From NCBI GenBank assembly GCA_021014945.1, contig MU266527.1, forward strand, positions 1 through 52,955: 52,955 nt of DNA, given 5' to 3'. Position 1 is the first letter of the stretch. Each line of letters opens with the position of its first letter. A program made the position numbers and the translations under genes. Under the pieces are notes generated by a model. That model worked only from the letters and a program-made list of their open reading frames with translations, made no database searches and was not told the origin of the DNA. The stretch comes from Leucogyrophana mollusca (Eukaryota; Basidiomycota; Agaricomycetes; Boletales). Shown in pieces: positions 9,891-20,428 of the stretch.

Positions 9891-12800
9891 TCACCCGTCC
9901 GTCAAAATAGCCTTCACGCCCCCGCTCTCCGTCCGTCCCCCATCCCGCGCACGCGCATTGTTCATCCGCTTCTCCAGATTCTCTCCAGAGCCCGCCGCGC
10001 TAAAGCTCTCCTCGAGCGACTTCGGGAACGGAAAGTGCTCTTCCGGCTTGTCGGGCGGCGAAGGCGTCTTCACCATCGGCACCGCGCTCTTCTTCGCTTT
10101 CCGCCCCCCGCCCCCGCCACTCTTCTTCCCCTTGCCCTTGCTCCCTCCGCTGCCCGTCGATCCCGTTGACTTCGCTTTAGCGAGACGGGAAGGCGCGACG
10201 ACGACGGGCGTCGGCACCGACGGGTCAACCCAGTCGTCGTCGTCATCATCTCCACCCATACCCTCACCGTCACCCACATCCTCGTCCTCCCGTCCAATCT
10301 CCTCAAACTCCTCACTACGCCCCTTTCCGTCCTTGTCCACCTCAAACGTTGAGTTCGGACCAGGCGTGATGGGCCCAATTGGGTCGTCCTCCGTGTCCAC
10401 CTCCGAGCCCTTCTTCCCGCTGCTTGAGAGCGACGCCGAGCGTGTGTCGAAGAACTGTTCTTCTGCGTCCCCTTCCCCCTCTACCTCCCCCTCGTCGGGT
10501 CGCTCGCCCTCGTGCTCGTCGTCCATGTCCATGTCCATGTCGTCCGGCTCCGAGATCGACTCGAGCCCCATGAACTCGTCCGAGTCCGAGGGCCACGACG
10601 GCGGTTCGTCTTGAATCGTAAATATCGTCTTGTGCTGCTGCATAAGCTACCAAACCCCGTCCCATCAACACCACCATACTCATGGGGGGAAGAGCGCAAA
10701 CATACCTCGGTAACTCGCCTCCTGAAATCGATCCAGTCACTCTCGTCCTTACACAGAAACCCAAGCAGCATGCTCGGATCCAGTCCGCTCAGCGGCATCT
10801 TCCTCACACGATCACAATGGAACGTTCTCAGCTCCGCCGCAGAATACGCGCCCACATAATGCTCCGCCGCCTCGTCAAGATCGCCCGCGCCGCCCTCCGC
10901 TTCGCCCTCCCCGATCGACGTTCCCTGCCGTCTAAAAGATGACGACGTCGTGGATGTGGACGAGCCGGTGGAAAGCTGGTGCTGCAGGGGGGACGGCGAC
11001 ATCGGCGCGTGATACGAGAAGGTCGAGGAGCCCGTGCGCACGGAGGAGGGCGAGGTCGGCGAGCGGTAGTGTGAGCTTTGAGGAGAGCGCTGGTTTGCAC
11101 GCCGCTCGGAGGCGTTATCGGGGGTGGTTTCGCGGCTGCGAGGGCTGAAGGGGAAGTCGGAAGATGGGGCGGGGCGGAGGGGGACGGCGGGGCGAGCGTG
11201 GTGCGGATCGAGGTAGAAGAGGTTGTCGGCCTGCGAGCCCATGAAGTAGTATGATGAAGAGGGACGGCCGCCGGCGATGCCGACGGATTGGGGGAGCGTG
11301 TAGAGGCCCTGAGGTGATTTTATGAGTTGGATCTGATCACGCATTACACCAGTGGTGACCGCTTACCTTGATCGTATCGTAGTAAATTGGATTGACACCA
11401 TCGATACCTAGTCGGATCCCGATCAGCACGAGGACGGCACGCCCACCCCATGAGCGCTTTGCATGCCGTCGCGGCGAACCGATGTGCACGTTTGACGCTG
11501 CGTAGACGTCAGACTGGAATATCACGCCGTCTGAGGCTACAGATACACCCAAGCCCGCCTCTGGGAAGGAGTGGACGAGCGTTCTGCATGAGATTGTCAG
11601 CATGGTGGGTACATGTAAGGGAGGAGATGGTACATACTTGATTGCGCCCGCTGCTGTGCTGGGGCCAAACCACTGACCAACATCTTTACCTAGCTCCTTT
11701 CCTGCGAGAGCCATGCGGTGAACGCTGAAAGGCGCTTGAGGAAGGGGGGAATCGAGAAACCAGGTGATGATCTGGACATAAGTCGCATAATCCGCGGTAT
11801 GCACAGGCAGAGGCGGGCGGCGCCATTCTGGGGATGATGAGATAAGGAGGGTGGAATGAAAGATAAGGGGATGACGTACCACGCCCGAGATGAAGATGCA
11901 GAAGTGCATTCGCAAGAAGGGACTGTCCTGTGCGCAGCATGCAGCCCCACCCGGCATCACTAGTCCAGCCCTTCTCACCACCCACCGGCCAATTCCACTT
12001 TTTCGGTCGCGGACTGGACGAGATACCAGCCTGGGCATTGCTCATGGGATCTGATTCCAATGCAGATAAAGTCGAGTCGCGGATAGGCGCGAATTGTGAA
12101 CGATAGGTGAGCCATATTCGTGAGGTGAAGTCTGCGTAGAAGACAGGAGGCCAATTGCTCGCTGGATTCTTTGAGGAAGGGGGCTGACTTTGTGAGAGTG
12201 AGAGATCGGCGGGGGATACGGTGGCGGATGTGGAAACAGAGGCGGAAGAGCGGAACGAAGGAGAGCGACGGGACGACTCAACTGAGGCGCGGCGGCCGGG
12301 AGTGGGTGGTGGGGGTGGTTCGTATCCGGGGTGTTGTACGCCGAGAAGCCAGATGGGTTCTGTGCATTTATCTGGCGTCGAGTCGCTGTCGAGGATGAAG
12401 CGCATCGCACGGTCGAGGTGACCCTTGCCGTGCTTGGCAGCCGTAAGCAGGGCCGAACTTTTACCTTTCGGCGAGCCCGGTTGTACTGCGAGATGTGATT
12501 GGGAGAGGATGGATGGGAGGCTAAGGTCTGTTGAGGATGTGCTGAAGGTATGTGATAGCCAGCCTGACAATCGTGTAGGGAGATCGGATATGCGGGCAGA
12601 GGATGAACCAGAGTACATTGATACAGAGGGGTGGATGTCTGATACTGTGCTGAGTGGGCGTTCTGAGCGGGTCCGTGCGCGTGGCATGTCTGCAGGCTCG
12701 ACAATGACTGGTGGTTCATCAAATGAGTCCTCCTGCTCGCTGTCGTTGTCGTCGTTCCCACCACCGACGCCGCCGCCGAATCTGCCCGTTTTTCGTGGGG

Positions 12801-13005
12801 AATGTGGGTAGGAATCTGGAGATGTATTAGTAGAGGAACTTGAGCTTGCGATGCTGGTTTTGCTGCTGCCAGCGCTGGGATCTGTCATGGATTTCGACCT
12901 GTCGCGACTCTGCTTCTGCAGAAATTTGGAGAGCTTGGAGGCATGCTGCTGGGGATTTGGTGAGGACGGCGATGGGGTGCTGCGAGTCTGTCTGCTGGCC
13001 ATCAA
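9891..13005 (-). CDS. ATG4: Cysteine protease ATG4 (peptidase C54), autophagy
   Basis: Five exons (13005-11880, 11827-11638, 11583-11367, 11308-10706, 10646-9891) join to 2892 nt, 963 aa. ATG4 cuts the C-terminus of Atg8 to expose its glycine and later removes Atg8 from lipid. The core shows FYADFTSRIWLTYR, then GWTSDAGWGCMLRTGQSLLAN with the catalytic Cys at about 355. It continues with SVHRMALAGKELGKDVGQWF, and FMGSQADNLFYLDPHH with Asp about 545 and His about 547. The order Cys-Asp-His is that of family C54. The protein is about twice the usual length: a Ser-rich N-terminal 300 residues, and a C-terminal tail of about 250 residues rich in Asp, Glu and Ser with a Lys/Gly patch. FHCDRVRKMPLSGLDPSMLLGF is the conserved block after the active site, split from it by a Ser/Thr-rich insert. 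Confidence 0.95.
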
Positions 13006-13880
13006 TTAATGTGCTCGTCGTCGTCGTTAATGGGCTTGTCGTCGTGTTGAGATTGCTTGTCGTCGTTTAAGACGATGTCGAAGGGAGTCGTGTCGTGTCT
13101 GTGTTTGGATTTGGGTTGTTTACCCGATGCCGCGCTTCCGGCTAACTGCAGACAGCTTTCAGTCCACAACATCCACAATTAGCCTCCACCCTCCAATCTC
13201 TGAGCCCGACCTCCTGGGACAGCGCTAGTAGGCCCTCTACTGGATAATATTCTACCAGTCCAGCTTCGATTATCTGGAGTTCTATCGAGAACCAATCCTT
13301 GGTATATTAACCCAGCTCCACGCTCACCCCTCAGTGTGTTCTTCATGAGAATATTTGCGGCAAATTAACTCCTTACAAGGTAACCATCTAAGGGTCTTTG
13401 GATACTCCTACTCGCATCGCAGCCGACAGCTTTGACAGCGAGGATAAATATCGGTGGCACCTCCTCTATCATAAAAGTCACCCGAATTTTGGATCCACTC
13501 CATGACCTTGCTTCCGAGCAACTGAGCAAGTACTGTATCTTTTCCAACAGGTTCGAATATGCGTGCCTTTCGACATACGGTCCGATTGGCTTTTTCGGGA
13601 AGCATGTGTACATGCAGGATGTCGACGTTCTTGAGCGCTAAATGCCGCGAGGCACAGGTTGGGGTTTATAAATCCTTCCTCCACGCCTCCACGTCTACCA
13701 GTCGGAACTTGGCCCAGTAACACACTTGCCATTTTTTCCTTCAAGTTAGCGCAACAAGAACTGGTATCATTACTGCCAGTTTCCACGTTACCACAAAGCT
13801 GATTTTGTTGCTTTCTCGCAGGCACCTTAGGAGTCGATCTTTTGCAGGCTTAAGCTTATCACGGCGGCTATCACGAGTTC
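13006..13880. other. ATG4 upstream region, with an unassigned minus-strand frame
   Basis: GTC/GTCGTC repeats sit at 13011-13075, directly before the ATG4 start, in its 5' leader or promoter. A minus-strand frame at 13605-13408 (NVDILHVHMLPEKANRTV...) and overlapping ones at 13825-13365 have no recognisable domain. They may be remnants. No gene is called. Confidence 0.4.
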
Positions 13881-13883
13881 GAG

Positions 13884-15400
13884 ATGAAACAACGACCGCA
13901 CTTTCCTATCGAGAGCCTCGAGAACAAAGTGCAAGGGCTCGAAAACTTGGAGATCGATTTGCTTGCTTGTGTAAAGCAAGTACAAGCGTCATTGATACCC
14001 GCACGCAGGCAGCTTGCAGAGGAAAGATCACTTGATCCCAGTGTATCGTCTCCCTGACGAGATGCTTATCATCTGCTTCGGGGAAGCCATCCAGCTCTGG
14101 AAGAGCTCGCTTCCGGGCACCAACCTCAATGTTGACGCCACCGATCCTGATGATCCACACTTCGCAACCATCCTCTCCACGTATCGCACAGTGGGCGATG
14201 GCTTGCGATCGATGCGCGATCTCTCTGGACTTACGTCACCATCATGCATAAACAGGACTCGTCTGACATCGCGGACAATCGGGCCTGGGATTCTAACCCT
14301 TCCGGTTTCTAGACGATAAATCACTACGGGCATATGATTCTACTGTCCGCCCCCTCCTCCCCTCCTTACGTTGCGTTGTCACTGTCTTCGATGGGCTCCA
14401 GCACGGTCGTCACATCGGTGCTACCTCATTTGATCCCCACCACCTTTGATTCATTATCCTCATACATATCTCCGGCATGGCATACTTTGATGCTTGCGCC
14501 GAGACGGGGAAGGGGTTGTGATACCATTACGTCCTCAGATTTTCGGTGTCTACTTCAAGCATCGCCAAATCTCAAGAACATCGCGTTTTACGAAGAAGTC
14601 GTCCATCGGTCCTCCGGCTTCCTCCGAGCCATTACCCTCCCTTTGTTGGAACCATGACATATATCGCACCATCCCCATCCCGTCCAGAGCAAGTACCGCC
14701 ATATACCGCCATCATCATTTCGACTCCATTCCTCCTTCGCCACACTAGCAGCCGGCTTACTGATACGCCAGAGCTTTTATCGAAGGATGGCTTACCCAGA
14801 TGCCCCACTGTTCATCGCTGCGCACTGAACGCTGCGACCTTTTGTGGCGATAACGTCGCTCGACTGGTCGTGAAAGCGTTCCCAGGTCTCGTTCATCTCA
14901 CATCTTACAACAGATACGATTCTCTTTGAAGCAACCGGCTCCGAAACTCTACATCGTCGAGCTAGGTACTTGCTCATGGAAAGTTCGTCCCGTGTTCAGC
15001 ATATCACCTTGGACTACCACCTTTTACCATCAATCCAATCTCTATCTAGCATCGTCCGCTGGTTGGAGCCACGTCGCGATCAAGCGAGGTGACCCCCGCG
15101 CGTCCCCGGTGCTGTGGCGGCATTCCGCGGTCTCCAGTCGTCTGGTAGCCCGCCGTTCCTGGAGCATACCAAGACGATGTACGCATATGGCGATGTGGAA
15201 GGTGTCGACCTTTCACAGCTGGCGAGCTGGCACGCAGCTGAGAGCATATCCCACTCGGACGTTTAGGCTCCATTTAGCTCCTCCGAAAATGGCGGGGACG
15301 GGGAAAGGGGTCGTGGCTGATTGTCACATGCACGTCAGGTGCTATGTATTTCACCCTGAATCAGCGGTGCGTTGCCCATGCGATGGTGGCGGCACTGCAT
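13884..15400 (+). pseudogene. F-box/LRR protein pseudogene
   Basis: A Gln/Glu-rich leader (SLIPARRQLAEERS) is followed, one frame away, by PVYRLPDEMLIICFGEA, the classic basidiomycete F-box opening (I/V-x-x-L-P-D-E-x-L-x-x-I-F). VDATDPDDPHFATILS comes next. Downstream, leucine-rich stretches appear piecewise in different frames: LLQASPNLKNIAFYEEVV at about 14550, VRWLEPRRDQ at about 15055, and EGVDLSQLASWHAAESISH at about 15200. At least three frameshifts and several stops prevent a product. These proteins are normally substrate-recruiting subunits of SCF ubiquitin ligases; this copy is dead. Confidence 0.7.
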
Positions 15401-16210
15401 AACAGGTTTGTTTTGGACAGGATCGAGAAGGCAGTGTGGCGGACTTTGGGCTGATAGCTGCAGCTTGTATCCTGAACCTCGTCGTTTTCGTCGACGTTTC
15501 AGTGATTTCTCCCCAAGAGCACAGTGATACGGCACGAGATTTTATGTTCCCTCGCATCCCAAATGACCAGCCTGGTCGTTTGGGACGCGCGGAAATATAG
15601 AATGTTGGCCGAGGCCGAGACGCGATGCCCGCGGGTAATACTCGTCGCCAGATAAGCACCTCTCCCTTGAAGCACTCCGCTTGAAGGTGAATAAATTTGA
15701 GCATTCTTGCGTTCTTTCTCCTCAGTCGCTAACAATGCTTATAGTTCCGTAGTCATTCTATGAACAGAAGTATAAATAATCCAAGCAGGCTGGGATTCAC
15801 GCGTGTTTATGTAGTACGACACAGACGAAGGATGCACATAAATTCATGATCTACCAGAGAGACGTTAGTGCGCAGGCATCATAGGGAGAAAGAGGTCAAT
15901 GGATATGCGGCATCTGCACAATGATATTCATCGTCCCGAATTCCTTGCTGACAACTGGATCATCTCCCTCTAGTTTAATTCCTTCTACGTCCAGGGATAA
16001 ACACACGCTCCGCTCATTCGGGTGGTCGCTCAGACACCTTGGGGTGTGCCTGGAGGCCCTAGGAGTCCTCGGTAATCGCAGGCGCGTCACGCGGGAGCTC
16101 CAGCTCGGTGCGACGGCGGTTGAACGATGCGCACGCGGGTTGTGTGGGGACGTTAAGACAGTGTAGCGCGAAGGGTCGGGGTCTACAGGATCAGATAGTG
16201 CACAAACAGA
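15401..16210. other. Unassigned degenerate region
   Basis: Minus-strand frames 15735-15499 and 16090-15896 run in Ser/Arg-rich sequence without a motif. They are possibly remnants of the same expanding gene family as the neighbouring F-box relics. Nothing is supported as a gene. Confidence 0.35.
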
Positions 16211-16588
16211 TCAGCCGGAACAGAAGTGCTCGCGCTTGTCGCGGAATGCAATGAACTCGTAAATGCGGTAGAAGGAGCTGATAGCGTGTTGGGTTGCTGC
16301 CGCCCTAGGAGACGAGAAAGTAGGGAAGGCTATGAGTGTGACTCCGCCAGACGAATGGACGATTGATGGGATAGCGAGCACAAGCTCCGTGACGATCCTC
16401 GAGGACTTCGGCAACAGATGGGGGAAGTAGTTCAGGAACCAAGGCAGCGAACCAAGGCGGCCATACACTCCCCGGGCTGTATTGATGGGACCAAGACTAT
16501 AAGAGCAAGGAGCGATGTCATGTGAAGAATAAGGCCCTGGAGTTGAAGAGGACAGTAACTCAAGGTTGGATATTTCGTTTCCGTTCAA
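16211..16588 (-). other. Unrecognised ORF of 125 codons
   Basis: Starts MNGNEISNLELLSS and contains RIVTELVLAIPSIVHSSGG. The reading frame is continuous, but without an obvious start context, splice partners or domain. It sits between F-box-type relics and may be a C-terminal remnant of such a gene. Codon use is not convincing for a live gene. Confidence 0.25.
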
Positions 16589-16860
16589 CTGTCCAACCTT
16601 CCGACCTTGATTCTACTTGAAACTCAAAGTTATATGCACCGCTTCATTTTGGAAGTTCGGCTCTCCAATTCGGGCAGTTGTACACCTCTCAAGCATCGTG
16701 CTTGAACCTCAAGAAGTTTCTCAGTTGGTCCTTCTCCATGGCCATTCTTCCCATCCACGTCGAAGATCTCATTGGGTCACCGTCATCGCATCAGACTGTC
16801 GACAATGTATTGAAGACTCTCGGGGCGGAAAGTTGGACACAGAAGCACGCTAAGTGAGAG
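16560..16860 (+). pseudogene. F-box/LRR-like repeat relic, second copy
   Basis: Homologous at DNA level to 6180-5838 (reverse complement): both begin GTTCAACTG, continue CTTGATTxxACTTGAAACTCAAA, and share CTCAAGCxTCGTGCTTGAA and CTCATTxGGTCACCGTCAT. Frames differ between the copies and each has stops. It adjoins the MITE at 16878. Confidence 0.5.
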
Positions 16861-16877
16861 GAAGGATGGAAGTTTTA

Positions 16878-17084
16878 CAGTGCGTTTCGGAACGTTGTAG
16901 TGCCTCCGTTTTTGGCAATATATCGGACATCGAACTCAGATTAATGGGGCCGAGACGTGCCGAGCCACTGGGTACCCAGTTCAGCACTGGCAGGATCGTG
17001 ATGCGGTGGCTGTAATTTGCTCGGGGTCGGAAAACAATTAGGCTGAAATATTTCCGGATCGCTACAACGTCCCGAAACGCACTG
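16878..17084 (+). mobile_element. MITE, family A, copy 1
   Basis: A 207-bp non-coding element with 23-base imperfect terminal inverted repeats: CAGTGCGTTTCGGAACGTTG at the left, and CAACGTCCCGAAACGCACTG at the right end, one mismatch. It is preceded by TA; the right TA is lost, so the target duplication is degenerate. Internal sequence after the left end (TGCCTCCGTTTTTGGCAATA) is shared, in opposite orientation, with the element at 17532-17687. No transposase is encoded. Confidence 0.75.
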
Positions 17085-17327
17085 GAAACCGAGTCGTAAC
17101 TTACGCTTGCAATCCAACATCGCATGTTTGTGTTTGCGGAAAGCCCTTGGCGCTCACCCTTCTTGACTGTCGTTGGGTTAGGGTTAGACGAAGCCGCGGA
17201 GTTGAATGTAACAAGAAATTACCATATTTGGCCGATCATACCCACTTTCGATGTGCTCCTCCTCACCCGCTTCCAAGCTCAAAAACAGAACTCTGCTCGC
17301 ATTCTGAGCACTTTCCCATCAAATAAT

Positions 17328-17349
17328 GTCCCCTTCGGGGTGACATACG

Positions 17350-17381
<32 letters not shown>

Positions 17382-17447
17382 GGCCCCTGCACAAGGATGA
17401 CACGCTTTCCCGGAGTGGTAGACCTACGGGTCTCAATATTTATTGCT
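17328..17447 (+). ncRNA. U6 spliceosomal snRNA
   Basis: Starts with a 5' stem-loop (GTCCCCTTCGGGG) followed by the strongly conserved U6 core. The core has ACATACGTAAAATTGGAACG, the ACAGAGA box at 17365-17371 (pairs with the intron 5' splice site), the AGC of the catalytic triad at about 17377, and GGCCCCTGCACAAGGATGAC forming the internal stem-loop. A T-run (TTTTTT at 17447-17452) is a Pol III terminator. The 3' end is set by that run and is approximate. U6 is the catalytic RNA of the spliceosome, consistent with the intron-dense genes here. No clear TATA box at -30 was found. Both flanks carry the same MITE family. Confidence 0.93.
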
Positions 17448-17452
17448 TTTTT
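17447..17452 (+). terminator. Pol III T-run after U6
   Basis: Six consecutive T residues follow the U6 sequence, the usual RNA polymerase III stop signal. Confidence 0.6.
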
Positions 17453-17531
17453 GTCCAGAATTAGAGTTAGATCCCAGCAGCGTCGTCGAGCCAACTGCCG
17501 CTACTGTTCACTTGCTGATCACCACAGCTTC

Positions 17532-17687
17532 CAGTGCTTTTCGGAACGTTGTAGCTATCCGGACTTTTTCCAGCCTTTTTTTTTTTTTTTTGACTCGGTA
17601 GTTCGGCATCTCTCGGCACAACAACCCTCAGTTCGATGTCCGATATATTGCCAAAAACGGAGGCGCTACAACGTTCCGAAGCGCACT
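17532..17687 (-). mobile_element. MITE, family A, copy 2
   Basis: A 156-bp element with ends CAGTGCTTTTCGGAACGTTG and CAACGTTCCGAAGCGCACT. Its right half is the reverse complement of the left half of the copy at 16878-17084 (CGATGTCCGATATATTGCCA against TGGCAATATATCGGACATCG). The two therefore lie in opposite orientation. A 15-base T-run occupies the middle. It ends about 145 bp before the SUV3 start, inside that gene's likely promoter. Confidence 0.72.
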
Positions 17688-17831
17688 ATAGGGTTGGACT
17701 TTGAGGCCAACGGCTTCTGATCCTAACAGGATCAAACAACCGCTTTTCTCGATCCGTTACAGCCATTCCCCAGCACGCTGGACTTAATGCAATAATCTGC
17801 TGCCTCGTTCGACGCTAATCATCTATATGCC

Positions 17832-20304
17832 ATGCATTCGCGCTGTCGTTTCTTGCTCGCAGGGTTAACCCAGACAGAATCCTGGTTAGAAGCTAGCCAG
17901 CCATATTTTCGCCGATTTCGTTCAGGCGTCGCGTGTCAGAGATACAATGACTACCCTCGAGATACATCTCCACAATTCGAACGTAGACCGCGCCAAGGAT
18001 ATGGAAATAAAAGTGACACGAGTCGTAGCACGTCGCGTTCTCCCTACTGGAAGCCCAGTACGCCCAAGCCACTCCAGTTGAATATAGATACAAGCAGGCC
18101 TATAAATACCGAAGCCATCATAGAGGAAAAAGTCTACGGATGGTCAAAACTCCCTCACGTCCGTCGTCGTATGGAGTTATTCGGTATCCCATCCAAAGAC
18201 CTCCCGACACTCCTTTCAACATTCGTGCGCGAAATCCACGACGGAATGATGTCAAGTGAGGCGGATAGAGAACAACTTGAACTCGACAGGTTCTCCATCT
18301 CCCACTCCGATGTCAATCAAAGTCGTCGACTTGACGAAATACTCTCCCAGCTCTTCTTCACGTGGGCCTCTGACCCAGGCAAACAAGCGCTACTTACACC
18401 TTCCGTACCACAATCCACCCTCCATCGTATCTCTCGGCTTTACTCCGCCGCCGAGATGACATATCCATCGGACTCCTATCCCGTCGCTCGCTCCATCAAC
18501 CGGAAAGTTATCATGCATGTTGGGCCAACGAATAGCGGCAAGACGCATATGGCACTGCGTGCACTCGCCGCAGCGCGAGTTGGACTCTATGCTGGCCCTT
18601 TGCGTCTTCTCGCACACGAGATCTGGGATAGGCTCAACAAAGGACAGATCGTCCCATTGGGCATGGAACCCGATGCCGATTCTGAACCAGACACGACGAG
18701 CAGTGCCGATCTGCCTGATGAAGGGGGTTCTCGCCCCACAGTACGGAAAGAAGGGAAGAGCAAGTATGCGAGAGAGTGCAACTTGCTGACAGGAGAAGAG
18801 TTTCGAATCGTGTCGGACAACGCAGGACTCATGAGCTGCACGGTCGAAATGATGACTACAGCGCAGGTATTTGACGTCGCTGTCGTGGACGAGATTCAAA
18901 TGATTGCCGATCCTGATCGTGGATTCGCCTGGACGAACGCTGTCCTTGGTCTAGCTGCTCAGGAGCTCCACCTTTGTGGAGAAGAGACTGCGGTGCCCAT
19001 TATCCAGTCGATACTGAAGGAAACTGGTGACGAGCTCATCATCAATCGATACGAGCGACTCACGCCGTTAGTTGTTCAGGAAACGTCTCTGGAGGGAGAT
19101 TTCAGCCAAATCCAGAAGGGAGATTGCCTTGTCACTTTCTCGCGCAACAGTATTTTCGCGCTAAAGCGAAAGGTAGAGGAAAGCACTGGACTTCGCTGTG
19201 CAGTTGCCTATGGGCGTTTGCCCCCAGAGATTCGAGCGGAGCAAGCTGCCCTCTTCAACGATCCAGACAGTGGTTATGACGTGATGGTCGGAAGTGATGC
19301 CATCGGTATGGGCCTTAACCTGTGCGTCGCCCCGTTGTCTGATCGAGACATTCGTACTCATAATGAATTCGCCTTCCAGCAAAATCAAACGAGTCGTATT
19401 TGAGGCATTGCACAAGTTTGATGGCATCTCCGAGAGATCGCTTTCGATATCGCAGATCAAACAGATAGCGGGAAGAGCTGGACGTTACGGCTTACATGGC
19501 GAGCCCGGAGGCTTCGCCACAACCCTGAATGCGGATGATCTACCCAAACTTCATGCCGCTCTGTCTGTGCCTGCCGATCCCCTCCCGATGGCGCTGCTCT
19601 CTCCAGTGGGCTCTTGGTATGAAAGAGTCATACCGGCTCTCCCCCTCGATTCCGGCTTGATGACCATGTTCGACGTTACGTCCTTCATTGCCAAGGTTCC
19701 TCAGCCCTATCGAGCCATCAGTCCCAGGAGGTTGCCGGAAATAACCAGGTTTATCGAGACACACGTAGGCGACTTGACTTTGGAAGAAAAGATGCTGGTC
19801 GTAAATGCGCCAGTATCGTGGACAGACCCCATATCTTTGGATTTCCTCGCTCAACTCTGTCGCCTCCACCGAAATCAGATCCGGGTCAGCGTGTACGAGG
19901 CCCTGCGCGTCACGCCTTTTATGCGAGTTCTGACAGAGGTGGAGGACATGATGACTGGCGATCATGATTCACCGCTGACTGCTCCGTCGAAATCACTCCC
20001 CCCACTGGAATCGATGCACAAGGCGTTGGTTCTATATTTGTGGCTGAGCGGCCGAAACGGGGCGGCTTACTACCAGTATGACGAGGCGTTTTCCTTGAAG
20101 GAGCGTACCGAGCGGGCTCTAGAGTGGTCTTTGCATAGGATGTCGTGGGGAGAAGAGGGACAGGATAATGGACATTTCGGCCTGAAGAAGGGATCTCAGG
20201 AAGACAGGATCGACTACCGTCGAACCAAAAAAGTTGACGAGAGGAAGGATTCGGACCGTTTGGATGCGGTGGCGAGAGCACGGAGATTGGAGAAGCTAGC
20301 ATAA
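17832..20304 (+). CDS. SUV3: Mitochondrial ATP-dependent RNA helicase SUV3
   Basis: Two exons (17832-19321 and 19380-20304) with a 58-bp intron give 2415 nt, 804 aa. SUV3 unwinds RNA in the mitochondrial degradosome. Motif I is HVGPTNSGKTHMAL (Walker A at about 231-238), followed by GLYAGPLRLLAHEIWDRLN and ECNLLTGEEFRI. Motif II is VDEIQMIADPDRGFAWT (DEIQ at about 353). VMVGSDAIGMGLNLKIKRVV joins exactly across the intron, and motif VI is KQIAGRAGRYG. The C-terminal region matches the usual SUV3 helical domain. The N-terminus (MHSRCRFLLAGLT..., Arg-rich, no acids early on) fits a mitochondrial presequence. It is convergent with the FAD oxidase, with only 124 bp between stops. Confidence 0.95.
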
Positions 20305-20428
20305 CGCAGTAGACATGCAGACCACAGGTCACTTTCATTAGCATATTCAAGTGGTAGCCATATTGACTACAATAAATAAACAGTTGACGAGGGGCCCGGC
20401 CCACGCGGGAAAGACAAAAGGCGTCAAA

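Noticed and set aside
9838..10614. 258-codon plus-strand ORF rich in Ser and Pro
   Set aside because: It is the antisense shadow of the acidic Asp/Glu/Ser tail of ATG4; the minus strand carries the spliced, motif-bearing gene.
13365..13825. Possible short gene upstream of ATG4
   Set aside because: Three overlapping frames give no domain and no coherent splice chain.
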